Below, piece by piece: positions 26,035-34,928 of a stretch of 64,000 nucleotides of DNA. Within the stretch, counting starts at the first letter, position 1. Every line of letters begins with the position of its first letter. The notes below the pieces were generated by a model, which had not been told where the DNA came from, ran no database searches, and saw nothing but the letters and a program-made list of their open reading frames with translations. The position numbers and the translations under genes are program-made. Source of the DNA: Williamsia sp. (GTDB taxonomy: Bacteria > Bacteroidota > Bacteroidia > Chitinophagales > Chitinophagaceae); contig JADCRZ010000009.1 in the NCBI GenBank assembly GCA_015069695.1, positions 62,001-126,000 of the forward strand. Reading direction: 5' to 3'.

Positions 26035-27381
26035 ATGAAGGGAAAATTATTACTCATCGCTCTGCTGCTGCTGGTCAACGCAGGGTATGCACAAACTGGC
26101 GACAATGCAAAACTCGACCAGTTTTTTGACAGGCTCGCTGAAAAGAACAAAGCCATGGGAAGTCTGACCATCGCGAAAGAAGGCCAGGCCGTTTACACCC
26201 GGGCCGTTGGTTACAGCCAGATCAGCGCAACAGAAAAAAAGCCTTTAACAGGAACAAACAGGTTCCGGATTGCTTCCATCACAAAAATGTTCACTGCTGC
26301 CATGATCATGCAGCTTGTTGAAGAAGGAAAATTGCGGCTGGCGGATACCCTCAGCAAATTCTTTCCGCAAATCCCCAACGCTGCAAAAATCACGATCGTG
26401 CAAATACTGGGGCATCGCAGTGGCATCCCGAATGTAAAGCGTGTTGGAGATAGACAGGGAAACATTTCAAGCAAGGATCCGATCACAAAGGATGAAATGC
26501 TTGCCCTGATCACCAAAAGCGAGCCTGATTTTGAGCCGGGCACCAGGCATCTTTACAGCAATGCTGGTTATTTCCTGCTCGGTCTCCTCCTTGAAAAGCT
26601 AACCGGCAAATCTTACGAGGAAGCGCTGCAGCAAAGGATCTGCTCAAAGATCGGCCTGAAAGATACGTACACGGCAACCGGCAATATTGATGTGGCCAAA
26701 AACGAAAGCCTGACCTATATGAGCCTCGGCGGTGAATGGAAACAAATGCCCGAGACCCATCCCAGCATCCTTTTCGGCGCAGGTCAAATTATTTCAACAC
26801 CCAACGATCTGGTCAAATTTGTCCAGGCCCTGTTTGATGGCAAGATTGTATCCAAAGAAAGCCTTGAGCTGATGAAGACGATGAGAGAAGGCGAAGGCCT
26901 GGGCATGGAGCCTTTTACTTTTGCCGGCAAAACATTTTACGGGCACACGGGCGGGGGCGACAATTATGGTGCCTGGCTGGCCTACCTGCCGGAAGAAAAG
27001 CTGGCAATCGCTTATACAACTAACGCAAAAGTGTATCCCGTCGCCAACATCATGAGTGGCATCGTCGATATATACTATCACCAGCCGTTTGTCATTCCCG
27101 GCTTTGAAACAATTGCTGTGAGCCCGGAAGTGCTGGACAAGTATGTGGGCGTTTATTCCACTCCCGGCGCTCCTGTAAAATTTACTATCTCCAGAAAGGA
27201 TACCACCCTCTACATACAGCCAGGTGAGCAATCCGCAGCGCCGCTCGAAGCAGTGAGTGAAAATAAATTTGAAGTAGCACCGGGTGTTGCTTTTGAATTT
27301 GATGCCGATAAAAAGACGATGACGCAAAAGCGAGGCGGTTTGGAGCGGGTGTTTACGAAAATCAAAGACTTTAAACAATAA
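26035..27381 (+). CDS. Secreted class C beta-lactamase-fold serine hydrolase
   Basis: A 448-residue exported serine hydrolase of the beta-lactamase / penicillin-binding protein fold (peptidase S12-like). The ATG at 26035 begins a signal peptide ending GYAQ; an upstream TTG is unlikely. The catalytic motifs are SITK (Ser81, Lys84), YSN in HLYSNAGYFLLG, and HTG in GHTGGGDNYG. A C-terminal beta domain of about 100 residues (LDKYVGVYSTPGAPVKFTISR ... LERVFTKIKDFKQ) is common in Bacteroidota esterase or peptidase versions. It could be a D-Ala-D-Ala-type peptidase, esterase or amidase; beta-lactam resistance is not implied. It starts 75 bp after the HTH gene. Confidence 0.88.
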   Translation: MKGKLLLIALLLLVNAGYAQTGDNAKLDQFFDRLAEKNKAMGSLTIAKEGQAVYTRAVGYSQISATEKKPLTGTNRFRIASITKMFTAAMIMQLVEEGKLRLADTLSKFFPQIPNAAKITIVQILGHRSGIPNVKRVGDRQGNISSKDPITKDEMLALITKSEPDFEPGTRHLYSNAGYFLLGLLLEKLTGKSYEEALQQRICSKIGLKDTYTATGNIDVAKNESLTYMSLGGEWKQMPETHPSILFGAGQIISTPNDLVKFVQALFDGKIVSKESLELMKTMREGEGLGMEPFTFAGKTFYGHTGGGDNYGAWLAYLPEEKLAIAYTTNAKVYPVANIMSGIVDIYYHQPFVIPGFETIAVSPEVLDKYVGVYSTPGAPVKFTISRKDTTLYIQPGEQSAAPLEAVSENKFEVAPGVAFEFDADKKTMTQKRGGLERVFTKIKDFKQ

Positions 27382-27382
27382 A

Positions 27383-27397
27383 CCGGCGAGACGCCGG
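27383..27397 (+). terminator. Weak hairpin after the serine hydrolase
   Basis: CCGGCG, loop AGA, CGCCGG, starting just after the stop codon. It is followed by AAATTATG rather than a T run, so termination here is uncertain. Confidence 0.35.
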
Positions 27398-27497
27398 AAA
27401 TTATGTAAGCGGTTCTTATAAAAAATGATTTTTTACAATTCCCGTCTTTTTGCTTGCGCCAACTTTGCCTTTTCTTAAATGATTAAAGTTGATAACA

Positions 27498-27887
27498 ATG
27501 ATTACCCTCGAACAGATCAAAGCGGCGCACGCAAAAGTAAAATCAGGCGCCGATTTCCCGGCCTATATACAAGACATAAAAAGAATAGGTGTTACACACT
27601 ATGAAACATTTGTGTCAGACGGGCACGCAGTATACCATGCTGCTGATGGCCGCAACATAGCTTCCACGCCCCAATATGATCCGATAGAAATAGCAGCCAC
27701 TTGCAACCCAGGGCAGTTTCAAACAGACCTTCTTGCACACCAGCAGGGAAAGACAGACTATCTGCGATTCTGTAACGACTGCGCCCGATCAGGGGTTGAA
27801 AAATGGATTGTCCGTATAGACGAAATGACCTGTGCTTATTATGACAAAGCTGGCAAGTTGGTATTGGTAGAGCGAATCCCACAGTAA
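27498..27887 (+). CDS. DUF1398 family protein
   Basis: A 129-residue cytoplasmic protein of the DUF1398 family, recognised by LEQIKAAHAKVKSGADFPAYIQDIKRIGVTHYETFVSDGHAVY and the C-terminal DYLRFCNDCARSGVEKWIVRIDEMTCAYYDKAGKLVLVERIP. The start at 27498 is chosen over a TTG three codons earlier. These proteins are widespread, small and of unknown function. The gene stands alone; the region after it is a repeat. Confidence 0.85.
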   Translation: MITLEQIKAAHAKVKSGADFPAYIQDIKRIGVTHYETFVSDGHAVYHAADGRNIASTPQYDPIEIAATCNPGQFQTDLLAHQQGKTDYLRFCNDCARSGVEKWIVRIDEMTCAYYDKAGKLVLVERIPQ

Positions 27888-27890
27888 CGC

Positions 27891-27959
27891 ACCCTGTCCC
27901 TCCCGGGAGGGGATAATATAAGCGCCCTTCTTATCCCCTACCAGGAGGGGCAGGGGTGG
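27891..27959. repeat. GC-rich imperfect inverted repeat (REP-like)
   Basis: ACCCTGTCCCTCCCGGGAGG running into GGATAA (27891-27916) pairs imperfectly with TTATCC...GGAGGGGCAGGGGTGGG (27931-27959) around a short centre. This CCCTCC/GGGGTGGG type of palindrome is a frequent extragenic repeat in Chitinophagaceae-like genomes (recollection, not checked). A shorter relative may be present at 2662-2709. Confidence 0.6.
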
Positions 27960-28102
27960 GTCTACGATGTCCGGTGTATCAGTAGATCCGATTTGGGATT
28001 GCGCATATACACCACCGGGCTTATTTGCCTGCTATCAGCAGTGCAGAATTGCCCGGTTCACCTACATTTGCAGGGAGACTACCATCAAATTAAAACAAGG
28101 TC

Positions 28103-28759
28103 ATGCAATTAAGAGTGATCATCACAGGTGCTACGGGTATGGTGGGGGAGGGCGTGCTGTTTGAATGTTTGCAGAACCCGGCAGTAGCAGAAGTCCTGAT
28201 TGTTTCGCGCAAACAGTATGCGCTGCAGCACAAAAAGCTCAAAGAGCTGGTTGTGCCGGATTTCTTTCAGCTGGCGCAGTACGCAAACCAGGTCAGCGCT
28301 TATGATGCCTGTTTTTTCTGCGCCGGGGTCAGTTCAGTGGGTATGAAGGAAGACAAATACACCCATATCACCTACGAGACGACGATCTCTTTTGCAAAGG
28401 CCCTGCTTGCAGCCAATCCTGCCATGCGTTTTTGTTATGTGTCGGGCAGTCATACAGACAGCACAGAAAAGGGCCGCCTGATGTGGGCGCGGGTAAAAGG
28501 CAGAACAGAAAATGACCTGATGAAACTGCCTTTCAAGGATGAATACAATTTCCGGCCGGGTGTTATGCTGCCCTTTCCGGGACAAAAAAACTGGAAGGGC
28601 ATTTACAAGCTGATCGGGCAGCTCATCAAGGTGTTTTCACCCGGGAGCGTGCTTAGCATGCACGAAGTAGGACTGGCCATGATCAATGCAGTAACAAAGG
28701 GCTATCCCAAAAAAGTGGTGGAGATCAGCGACATCAAACAATTGGCCGGGATGACATAA
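28103..28759 (+). CDS. NAD(P)-binding epimerase-like (atypical SDR) protein
   Basis: A 218-residue Rossmann-fold protein. The N-terminal VIITGATGMVGEGVLFECL is the dinucleotide-binding glycine motif of NAD-dependent epimerase/dehydratase or HIM1-like atypical SDRs. AYDACFFCAGVSSVGM and MRFCYVSGSHTDS follow in the expected order. The classical YxxxK pair is not evident, which fits the atypical group lacking normal dehydrogenase catalysis. It converges on the ABC transporter gene with about 100 bp between them. Substrate unknown. Confidence 0.8.
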   Translation: MQLRVIITGATGMVGEGVLFECLQNPAVAEVLIVSRKQYALQHKKLKELVVPDFFQLAQYANQVSAYDACFFCAGVSSVGMKEDKYTHITYETTISFAKALLAANPAMRFCYVSGSHTDSTEKGRLMWARVKGRTENDLMKLPFKDEYNFRPGVMLPFPGQKNWKGIYKLIGQLIKVFSPGSVLSMHEVGLAMINAVTKGYPKKVVEISDIKQLAGMT

Positions 28760-28860
28760 TACCATGCCTCTAAATTCAATTAGGTATAGGAGCTTCGGCC
28801 AGGCTTATATCAATCTACCGGGCAGGTATACCCGAACACGGATCTTTCTATTATCCATCC

Positions 28861-30603
28861 TTATCTTCTTTCTCCTACCTGCTGGCGCCACATCGCGTAA
28901 TACAAACCCTTTTCTTCCAATAAGGCTGCATGCGAACCGGTCTCCGCAATCCGGCCTTTTTCAAGCACATAGATCGTGTCCGCGTGCATGATGGTAGAAA
29001 GCCGGTGCGCGATCAGGATCGTCATCTGGTGCCTGCTTTCCGATATGTCGCGGATCGTCGAGGTGATTTCTTCTTCGGTCAGGGAGTCCAGCGCTGACGT
29101 GGCTTCATCAAAGATAAGCAGCTCCGGCTGGCGCAGCAGGGCCCGGGCAATAGACAGCCGCTGCTTTTCTCCGCCCGAAAGCTTCATGCCGTTCTCGCCC
29201 AGCAAGGTATTTACCCCGTGCGATGCTTTTGCGATAAGCGCAGAAGCAGATGCTTTCTTGAGTGCTTCCCCGATCTCTTCGTCGGTGGCAGAAGGTTTTA
29301 CAAAAAGCAGGTTGTCCTTTATAGAACCTGCATACAGCTGCGTATCCTGTGTAACAAAACCAATCTGCCTCCGCAGCGGGTTATACCGGATCCGGTCGGT
29401 CCGGACCTCATTAAAATAAATTCCACCACCTGTAGGCGTGTACAGTCCAACCAACAGCTTCACCAGCGTGGATTTCCCTGAACCCGAAGGACCCACAAAC
29501 GCAATTGTTTGTCCCCGCCTGATGGTAAAAGAAATATTGTCGATCGCATTGTAGGCGGCTGTTTTATGCCTGAACACCACTTCATCAAACCGGAGGGCCT
29601 CCAGCCGGCCCACTTCTATGGAGTCTTCCGGACGGCGTTCAATTTGTTTGTTCATCAGCTTGTCGAAGCTCTTCAGGGAGGCATCTGATTCCCTGAACAG
29701 AATGATCATATTCCCTAAGTCTTGCAGCGGCGTAAAGATGGCGGTGGAGATGAATTGCATGGCGATCAGCTCGCCGGTGCTGAGCACATGGCGGAAGATC
29801 AGCCACAACAAAATAAACAGGATTGATTGTTTAAGCAGGTTGAGCAGATTGCCCTGCAGAAAAGAAAGCGAGCTGACCTTTTTTGCCTTGTCCATCTCCA
29901 GCCCGAAGATCTTACCCGTCAGCTCATTGAGCCGCCTGATCTCGGGAAAGGTGAGTCCGAGGCTTTTTACCAGTTCTATGTTGCGCAGGCTTTCGGTGAT
30001 CACGCCCGCCTGTTTGTCTGTTTGCCGGTTGATAGACCGTTGAATTCCCTTGATCCTTTTAGACACCAGCCCGGTGAGGGAGCCCAGCAGCAAGACGCCG
30101 ACAAAAAACACGGGCACCAGCAAGCCGTTCCTGCTGATGCTGTACCAGATCAGGAATCCCACACCGATCAGGGAAGAAAAAAGCACATTGATAAACGAAT
30201 TGATAAACCGCTCGGCATCTGTTTTTACTTTCTGCAATACAGAAAGCGTGGTGCCGCTCCGGCTTTCCTCAAACTCCTGGAATGTAAGCCGCAGGGTTTG
30301 TTTCAACCCGTCGTTAAAGATCTGCATGCCAAATCCGGCCACCGCCCTGCGCGTAATATACTCCTGTAATGACTTGCAGAGTTTGGAAAGGATGGCGATA
30401 CCCAATGCCAGCAGCAACCAGGATAATACGCCCCTGATCAACGTGTTTTCCGGGAGTTTGCTTCCGTTGATGGCATATTTATCAATGATCTTTCCAAAGA
30501 TCACCGGGTCAAGCAGACTGAGCAGCTGGGCCACGGCAGCCAGCAGGAGGGAGAAAAAGACGAGCTTCCGGTGTGGGCGGAGATATTTCCACAATATTTT
30601 CAT
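28861..30603 (-). CDS. MsbA-like ABC transporter, fused permease and ATPase
   Basis: A 580-residue type IV ABC half-transporter that works as a homodimer. Six membrane helices occupy residues about 15-300. The ATPase domain has Walker A GPSGSGKST, the Q-loop FVTQDTQLYAG, signature LSGGEKQR, Walker B LLIFDEATSALD and the H-loop ILIAHRLST. The family exports lipids, peptides or drugs; substrate cannot be assigned. It is a single-gene transcript reading leftward. An inverted repeat ACTTTTG-CTG-CAAAAGT at 30721-30737, about 120 bp upstream of the start, may be its operator. Confidence 0.93.
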   Translation of the reverse strand: MKILWKYLRPHRKLVFFSLLLAAVAQLLSLLDPVIFGKIIDKYAINGSKLPENTLIRGVLSWLLLALGIAILSKLCKSLQEYITRRAVAGFGMQIFNDGLKQTLRLTFQEFEESRSGTTLSVLQKVKTDAERFINSFINVLFSSLIGVGFLIWYSISRNGLLVPVFFVGVLLLGSLTGLVSKRIKGIQRSINRQTDKQAGVITESLRNIELVKSLGLTFPEIRRLNELTGKIFGLEMDKAKKVSSLSFLQGNLLNLLKQSILFILLWLIFRHVLSTGELIAMQFISTAIFTPLQDLGNMIILFRESDASLKSFDKLMNKQIERRPEDSIEVGRLEALRFDEVVFRHKTAAYNAIDNISFTIRRGQTIAFVGPSGSGKSTLVKLLVGLYTPTGGGIYFNEVRTDRIRYNPLRRQIGFVTQDTQLYAGSIKDNLLFVKPSATDEEIGEALKKASASALIAKASHGVNTLLGENGMKLSGGEKQRLSIARALLRQPELLIFDEATSALDSLTEEEITSTIRDISESRHQMTILIAHRLSTIMHADTIYVLEKGRIAETGSHAALLEEKGLYYAMWRQQVGERR

Positions 30604-30976
30604 AGATGGTAAGGTAGATCAAATCGTTTGCCGGGCACTTGTTTACGCTGAATCCAATGATTTCCTTTTTGCGAAACCTATTTTCCGGATCGGGGAAGCA
30701 TCCTGCAGGCGGCTCATTCTACTTTTGCTGCAAAAGTGAGGCAAGAAGAGATGAAATAGGGACTATTCCTTGTTTTTTTGCGCTTCCCGATCTCGCAAAT
30801 CCATGAACACAGACAGGCAGCTACGATCTGTCTAGGTCCATCGTTGATGTATAATTATAGATCCAAGGAAAATTGTTGATTTCCCATGGTTTCTTAAGCT
30901 GCCGGCGCGGGCCGGCAGCATTTTTTATCTTCCTCCCGGAAGAAAATCCGGAGTTTTGCCCACTGAGGTTTACCCT
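30604..30976. promoter_or_regulatory. Divergent intergenic region between the ABC exporter and ApbE
   Basis: No gene is visible. It contains an exact inverted repeat ACTTTTG/CAAAAGT (30721-30737) that embeds a -7-like TACTTTTG (30720-30727, plus strand), and a hairpin terminator-like element at 30898-30928. A clear -33 element was not found for either direction. Confidence 0.4.
30898..30928 (+). terminator. Intrinsic terminator or attenuator in the ApbE leader
   Basis: GCTGCCGGC, loop GCGG, GCCGGCAGC (30898-30919), then a run of six T at 30921-30926. It is a textbook intrinsic terminator but lies about 60 bp upstream of the ApbE start with no plus-strand gene before it. It may therefore act as an attenuator for ApbE or stop stray transcription. 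Confidence 0.65.
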
Positions 30977-31993
30977 ATGAAGTTGAGTCATCGTTTGCAC
31001 CTGAAAATTCTTGTAATGGCAATCCTTGTCTTATTGCATCAGACCGGCCTGTCGCAGGTGCTGCGAAAGAGGACGGTCAAGTTGATGGGCAGCCGGTTCG
31101 ACATCACCATTGTAGCTGCTGATACCCTGTCGGCAGAAGGGGGGATCGATACAGTGATCGGGGAAATTACCCGGATAGAAAACCTGATCTCCGACTGGAA
31201 CCCTGCCACACAGATATCCGAAGTAAACCGCCAGGCAGGGACCAGGCCCGTAAAGGTTGACCCGGAAGTGTTTGAACTTACCCGGAGGGCCCTCCGCTTA
31301 TCCCGGATCACCAACGGTGCTTTTGACATCAGCTTTGCGGCCATGGACAGGATCTGGAAGTTTGATGGATCCATGACAAGGATGCCCACGCCGGAGGCGG
31401 TAAAAAAATCAGTTGAAAAAGTAGGGTATAAAAACATCCTGCTGGACAGCATTCACTCAACGATCTTTCTGAAGCTGTCTGGTATGAAGATCGGATTTGG
31501 CGCACTGGGGGAGGGGTATGCAGCCGACCGCTGCCGTGATATGATGAAGGGGATGGGCGTACCCGCAGGCATTGTAAACGGCTCCGGTGATATGAGTGCC
31601 TGGGGCAGCCAGCCCGATGGGCGCGACTGGAACATCGGTATCACGGACCCCTTGCACAAGGATGAGTTGTTTGCCGTGGTGCCCCTGCGGCAGGGCTCGG
31701 TGACCACCTCCGGCAGCTACGAAAAATTTGTTGTGCTGAATGGCAAACGGTATGCCCACATCATCAATCCTAAAACCGGTTACCCGGCCACCGGCCTTGC
31801 AAGCGTAACCGTTTTTGGTCCCAGTGCAGAAGGGGCCAATGGCTTCAGTACTTCCCTCATGGTGCTGGGCCCCGGCGCAGGTCTCCGCCTGCTGGCCAAA
31901 TACCCTGCTTACAGTTGCATCATGGTAACCGATGCCGGTAAAGTGATTTTATCGCCCAATTTTCCCCAAAAAAAGATCCGCCGTCAGTTGTAG
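30977..31993 (+). CDS. apbE: ApbE-family FAD:protein FMN transferase
   Basis: A 338-residue exported enzyme that links FMN from FAD covalently to a Ser or Thr of partner proteins. The ATG at 30977 begins a hydrophobic signal sequence ending LSQ; the TTG at 30956 is less likely. Family blocks: KRTVKLMGSRFDITIVA, GALGEGYAADRCRDMM, GIVNGSGDMSAWG, and the flavin- and metal-binding TSGSYEKFVVLNGKRYAHIINPKTGYP. The likely acceptor is the DUF2271 protein encoded at 34430-34924, which has a TGASVT motif. The gene converges on the cluster containing that acceptor and the PepSY reductase. Confidence 0.93.
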   Translation: MKLSHRLHLKILVMAILVLLHQTGLSQVLRKRTVKLMGSRFDITIVAADTLSAEGGIDTVIGEITRIENLISDWNPATQISEVNRQAGTRPVKVDPEVFELTRRALRLSRITNGAFDISFAAMDRIWKFDGSMTRMPTPEAVKKSVEKVGYKNILLDSIHSTIFLKLSGMKIGFGALGEGYAADRCRDMMKGMGVPAGIVNGSGDMSAWGSQPDGRDWNIGITDPLHKDELFAVVPLRQGSVTTSGSYEKFVVLNGKRYAHIINPKTGYPATGLASVTVFGPSAEGANGFSTSLMVLGPGAGLRLLAKYPAYSCIMVTDAGKVILSPNFPQKKIRRQL

Positions 31994-32025
31994 GGCTCGT
32001 GTCAATTTGAATTTAGTGTTATTGC

Positions 32026-32043
32026 ATGTTCCGCTAGGAACAT
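32026..32043 (-). repeat. Dispersed 18-bp palindromic repeat, copy 1
   Basis: On the minus strand this reads ATGTTCCTAGCGGAACAT, preceded by CCAACAAG. It is identical to copy 3 (39908-39925) and differs by one base from copy 2 (32177-32194). It lies between convergent genes. Confidence 0.7.
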
Positions 32044-32075
32044 CTTGTTGGTAGTACACGAGGCATCTTGATCTT

Positions 32076-32134
32076 GCGTACCGTATAGGTACGCTGTGTG
32101 AAATGCAGGCTCTCTGGGCTGCACACAGCGTACC
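32076..32134. repeat. Nested competing inverted repeats
   Basis: GCGTACC-GTATA-GGTACGC (32076-32094) shares its right arm with a longer pair, GGTACGCTGTGTG (32088-32100) and CACACAGCGTACC (32122-32134), so only one of the two hairpins can form. Another stem, GCATGCTGT/ACAGCATG, follows at about 32143-32164. The whole stretch between copies 1 and 2 of the palindromic repeat is hairpin-rich and looks like a composite repeat element. Confidence 0.6.
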
Positions 32135-32176
32135 GCTGGAACGCATGCTGTTCACACAGCATGTGCTGCCAACAAA

Positions 32177-32194
32177 ATGTTCCCAGCGGAACAT
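32177..32194 (+). repeat. Dispersed 18-bp palindromic repeat, copy 2
   Basis: ATGTTCCCAGCGGAACAT preceded by CCAACAAA and followed by AGAAGGC. Same family as 32026-32043 (opposite orientation) and 39908-39925. With copy 1 it brackets a 170-bp hairpin-rich block. Confidence 0.7.
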
Positions 32195-32220
32195 AGAAGG
32201 CCATGCTGCTCGAGTTGATG

Positions 32221-34416
32221 TCAGTAACAGTCCATCAGCAGCTGTCCGTGCGACTGGTAGAAGCTGATGTTTTTGTCGCCTTTTTCCTGGCAGATTTCTT
32301 CCAGGAGTTCAACGACCTGTTTTTGCATGGCCAGGGAGCCGCAGAGCATCAGCACGCCGCCGGCTGCCAGGGTAGCTGCAATAAAATCTTTGTCATGCGC
32401 CAGCAGGTCTTTTACATATTGCTTTTTTCCTTCTCGGGAATAAGCTACCCGCAAGTGGCGCAGCTTCTGCAGTTCAATACTTTTTTCCATCGCATCCCGG
32501 TACAATCCGAAACTTGCCTGATCCCGGAAGCCACAATACAGGGAGCAGTCTGTTTTTTGCGTATTCTGGTCTATCATGCCCAGGAACGGCGCGATCCCGG
32601 TGCCATTGGAGATCATGATAACCGCCGGCGCTTTTTGCGGAAACCGAAAATGCGCGTTGGGAACGATCCGGGTATGCAGGGTGCTGCCGGGAGCAAGCCC
32701 GTAAAGAAAACCGGAGCCCAATCCGGAAGGGTGGAGCTTGACGCTCAACTGGATGCTCTTTCCGATCTTACCAATGGAGTACAGCCGCTCCCGGTGATCA
32801 CCGGCCGGGTAAATGGCCAGCAGGTCGCCGGAGTTGAAACTGGCCCTGGAAGCGGGCTTTAGCCGGATGATAAAAGGACCGTGGGGATAAGCCAGCTCGG
32901 TTTTTTCGATTACCGCCATAGCCTGCAGATCGGCCGGCTTTTGGTGGAACGCGGCGGGCAGGGCCATGCCGGGCAAGTTTATCTTCTGCGACCAGGTGCT
33001 AAACCACTGGCTGAACTGCTCTATCGATTTGTCGTTTACTGTATAGATTTCCAGCAGCGGAGTGGCCCAGCTTTGTGCGGAAAGAAGGTTGTTGACCTCA
33101 AATGCAAACTGGCAGAAATCAGGATAAGCATGCGATCCAAAACCTACCACGGAAAACTGAACAGGTTGCGGCTGGGGATATTTTTCCAGCAGGGCCTGGA
33201 AGCGGTTTGCATTTGTAGGCGGATCGCCCATTCCGTAGGTGGCAGTAATCACAACAAGGTGTTCTGCCCGGGCAAAGGTATTGTATCTGTTTAGTTCAGT
33301 TAAGTAAGCGCGCTGTCCGTTGGCGATCAGCTGCTGGTGAACTGCTTTTGCAAAGCGCATGGTACTGCCGTTCTCGGAACCTGCCAGGATAATAATCCGG
33401 CTTTCGGCTGGCTTGTACCTGTTCTTCAACCTGCCTGATAACCGCCGCCGGGTAATCACAAACCCGGAGTAAATAAAGAACAGGATATTGGCGGAAGCGA
33501 TGGCCAGTATAATTGCCCAGAGCCGGTTTGTACGGCCGGTGTGCAGGTCAAGGCTCAACTCCGATAGGATGGTTGTGAACGGGTAGCGTATTTCGCTCAG
33601 CGTTTCACCCGTAAACTGGTTCACGACCATCTCGCGGTCTTTTAATTTCAGCGTATAATAATCTTCGGGGTCATCGGAAAAAGGATACTCAATGCTTTGG
33701 ACCTGGCTGAGAGGGATACCCTTGAAGGCCGGAAAATCGGCCGGCTTTATTGCCGGCCCTGATTTGATCGCATCGAAATCGATCTTGTGGGTGATCTTTT
33801 TCTCCGGAAATACGCCAAACCGGGCAAGCGATAAGTATGTGCCGGTAAGCGCAAGCAGGATGATCGGGATCAGCGAAAGGCGGCCCAGGACCACGTGGTA
33901 ATACTGGGCAAAATTCTCCTTGACGATCCGGCTGAAAAAACGTTTCAGGCTGCGCTGGCGCTGGATCACGAGGATGGTGCCTGAAAGCGCGATCAGCAGC
34001 AGCAGAAAGGCTGTCAGTCCTACAAAAAAACGCCCGGCTTCGTGCAGGAAGAGTGACCGGTGCAGGGCCGTCACCCATTGAAAAAAAGGATTTTCTTTTC
34101 CGGGAATGCCCAGCATTTTTCCGGTGCGCGGATCTATATAAGCCGATCTGTTCTTTCCGCTGCTGTCTGTGCCTTTTACCGCGATAAACTGGTTGACGTC
34201 GATACTGACGTCTGTTACACCGGAAAAAGATTTGCCGAGGTGAGGGATGGATTCAGCCAGCGTGAGCTGGTTAAAATCAGCAGCCCGGTAAGAAGGGCTT
34301 TTTTCTGCAACAGGCTGAAAGGCGAGGATAATGCCTGTCAGGGAAGCCAGGGCAATAAAAAGAAAAGAAGATACAGCCAGGGCCAGGTGGCTGTATCTCC
34401 ATACAGAAATCGTCAT
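32221..34416 (-). CDS. PepSY-flavodoxin-FAD/NAD(P)H reductase fusion (transmembrane electron transfer)
   Basis: A 731-residue fusion. The N-terminal half is a PepSY-type membrane module with about four helices (LALAVSSFLFIALASLTGIILAF, FFVGLTAFLLLLIALSGTILVI, LSLIPIILLALTGTYLSL, LWAIILAIASANILFFIYSGFVI) and periplasmic PepSY segments. The cytoplasmic half is like the sulfite reductase / P450 reductase flavoprotein. It has a flavodoxin domain (RIIILAGSENGSTMRFAKAV), an FAD domain (RLYSIGKI), an NAD(P) domain (ISNGTGIAPFLGMI ... CGSLAMQKQV) and a C-terminal QLLMDCY. It should take electrons from NAD(P)H through FAD and FMN across the membrane. The adjacent DUF2271 protein is the likely periplasmic acceptor; their genes are 13 bp apart. 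Confidence 0.88.
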   Translation of the reverse strand: MTISVWRYSHLALAVSSFLFIALASLTGIILAFQPVAEKSPSYRAADFNQLTLAESIPHLGKSFSGVTDVSIDVNQFIAVKGTDSSGKNRSAYIDPRTGKMLGIPGKENPFFQWVTALHRSLFLHEAGRFFVGLTAFLLLLIALSGTILVIQRQRSLKRFFSRIVKENFAQYYHVVLGRLSLIPIILLALTGTYLSLARFGVFPEKKITHKIDFDAIKSGPAIKPADFPAFKGIPLSQVQSIEYPFSDDPEDYYTLKLKDREMVVNQFTGETLSEIRYPFTTILSELSLDLHTGRTNRLWAIILAIASANILFFIYSGFVITRRRLSGRLKNRYKPAESRIIILAGSENGSTMRFAKAVHQQLIANGQRAYLTELNRYNTFARAEHLVVITATYGMGDPPTNANRFQALLEKYPQPQPVQFSVVGFGSHAYPDFCQFAFEVNNLLSAQSWATPLLEIYTVNDKSIEQFSQWFSTWSQKINLPGMALPAAFHQKPADLQAMAVIEKTELAYPHGPFIIRLKPASRASFNSGDLLAIYPAGDHRERLYSIGKIGKSIQLSVKLHPSGLGSGFLYGLAPGSTLHTRIVPNAHFRFPQKAPAVIMISNGTGIAPFLGMIDQNTQKTDCSLYCGFRDQASFGLYRDAMEKSIELQKLRHLRVAYSREGKKQYVKDLLAHDKDFIAATLAAGGVLMLCGSLAMQKQVVELLEEICQEKGDKNISFYQSHGQLLMDCY

Positions 34417-34429
34417 TTAGCGGGATAGA

Positions 34430-34924
34430 TTAATTTGCGCTGAGCCGCACGTAACGGATATAACCGGTGCCTTCGGCCCTTCCGGCGATGCTCTCTGTAG
34501 TCAGCGGGATTTCCAGGTCTTTTTCGTAGTACTTTTTATCTTCTACGGCTGTTTCAAACCGGAGTTTGTAGCCGCTGTTGATCTTTGCATCTTCAATATC
34601 CAGCACTACCACTGAACGGTCGCCGCCGGTAACGGAAGCACCTGTAACAGCACTGATATTGGTGGGCTTTTTTGCATAGGCTGCATACCAGGCCTCTAAA
34701 TTCTTATACCATTTTTTATCTGATCCCATCACATAAAGCGTTTTTTCGTAAGCACCCTTGCTGTCTATCAGCGAAACAACAATATAAGCGCCCTCACCCA
34801 TGTAATTGGTCATTTGCACCATGCACTTGTATTTGGTGGCGGGTGGTTTTTTCTCCGTTCCTGCAGCAGACCGGACCGAACCAATAGCCAGTGCCAGGAA
34901 AAACAATTGATAAATCCTTCTCAT
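34430..34924 (-). CDS. DUF2271 periplasmic protein with flavinylation-like motif
   Basis: A 164-residue exported protein (signal peptide cleaved near RSAAG) of the DUF2271 family, seen in YKCMVQMTNYMGEGAYIVVSLID and KWYKNLEAWYAAY. Residues 94-99 read TGASVT, matching the [ST]GA[ST]x[ST] pattern that ApbE modifies, with Ser97 as the predicted FMN site. An ApbE gene lies within 4 kb and a membrane NAD(P)H reductase is the next gene in the operon. A small periplasmic FMN electron carrier is therefore the best reading. The final electron acceptor is unknown. Flavinylation is inferred from motif and context, not shown. Confidence 0.85.
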   Translation of the reverse strand: MRRIYQLFFLALAIGSVRSAAGTEKKPPATKYKCMVQMTNYMGEGAYIVVSLIDSKGAYEKTLYVMGSDKKWYKNLEAWYAAYAKKPTNISAVTGASVTGGDRSVVVLDIEDAKINSGYKLRFETAVEDKKYYEKDLEIPLTTESIAGRAEGTGYIRYVRLSAN

Positions 34925-34928
34925 GTAC

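Noticed and set aside
26035-27381. Antibiotic-resistance beta-lactamase
   Set aside because: The SxxK/YxN/HTG motifs are common to esterases and peptidases of this fold, and the extra C-terminal beta domain is atypical of true class C beta-lactamases.
28764-28991. 75-codon frame between the epimerase-like gene and the ABC transporter
   Set aside because: It overlaps the conserved C-terminus of the ABC ATPase on the other strand and has no recognisable domain or leader signals.
31994-32220. CRISPR array or tRNA cluster in the hairpin-rich gap
   Set aside because: Repeats are inverted and unevenly spaced, with no direct-repeat/spacer pattern and no cloverleaf or CCA end.
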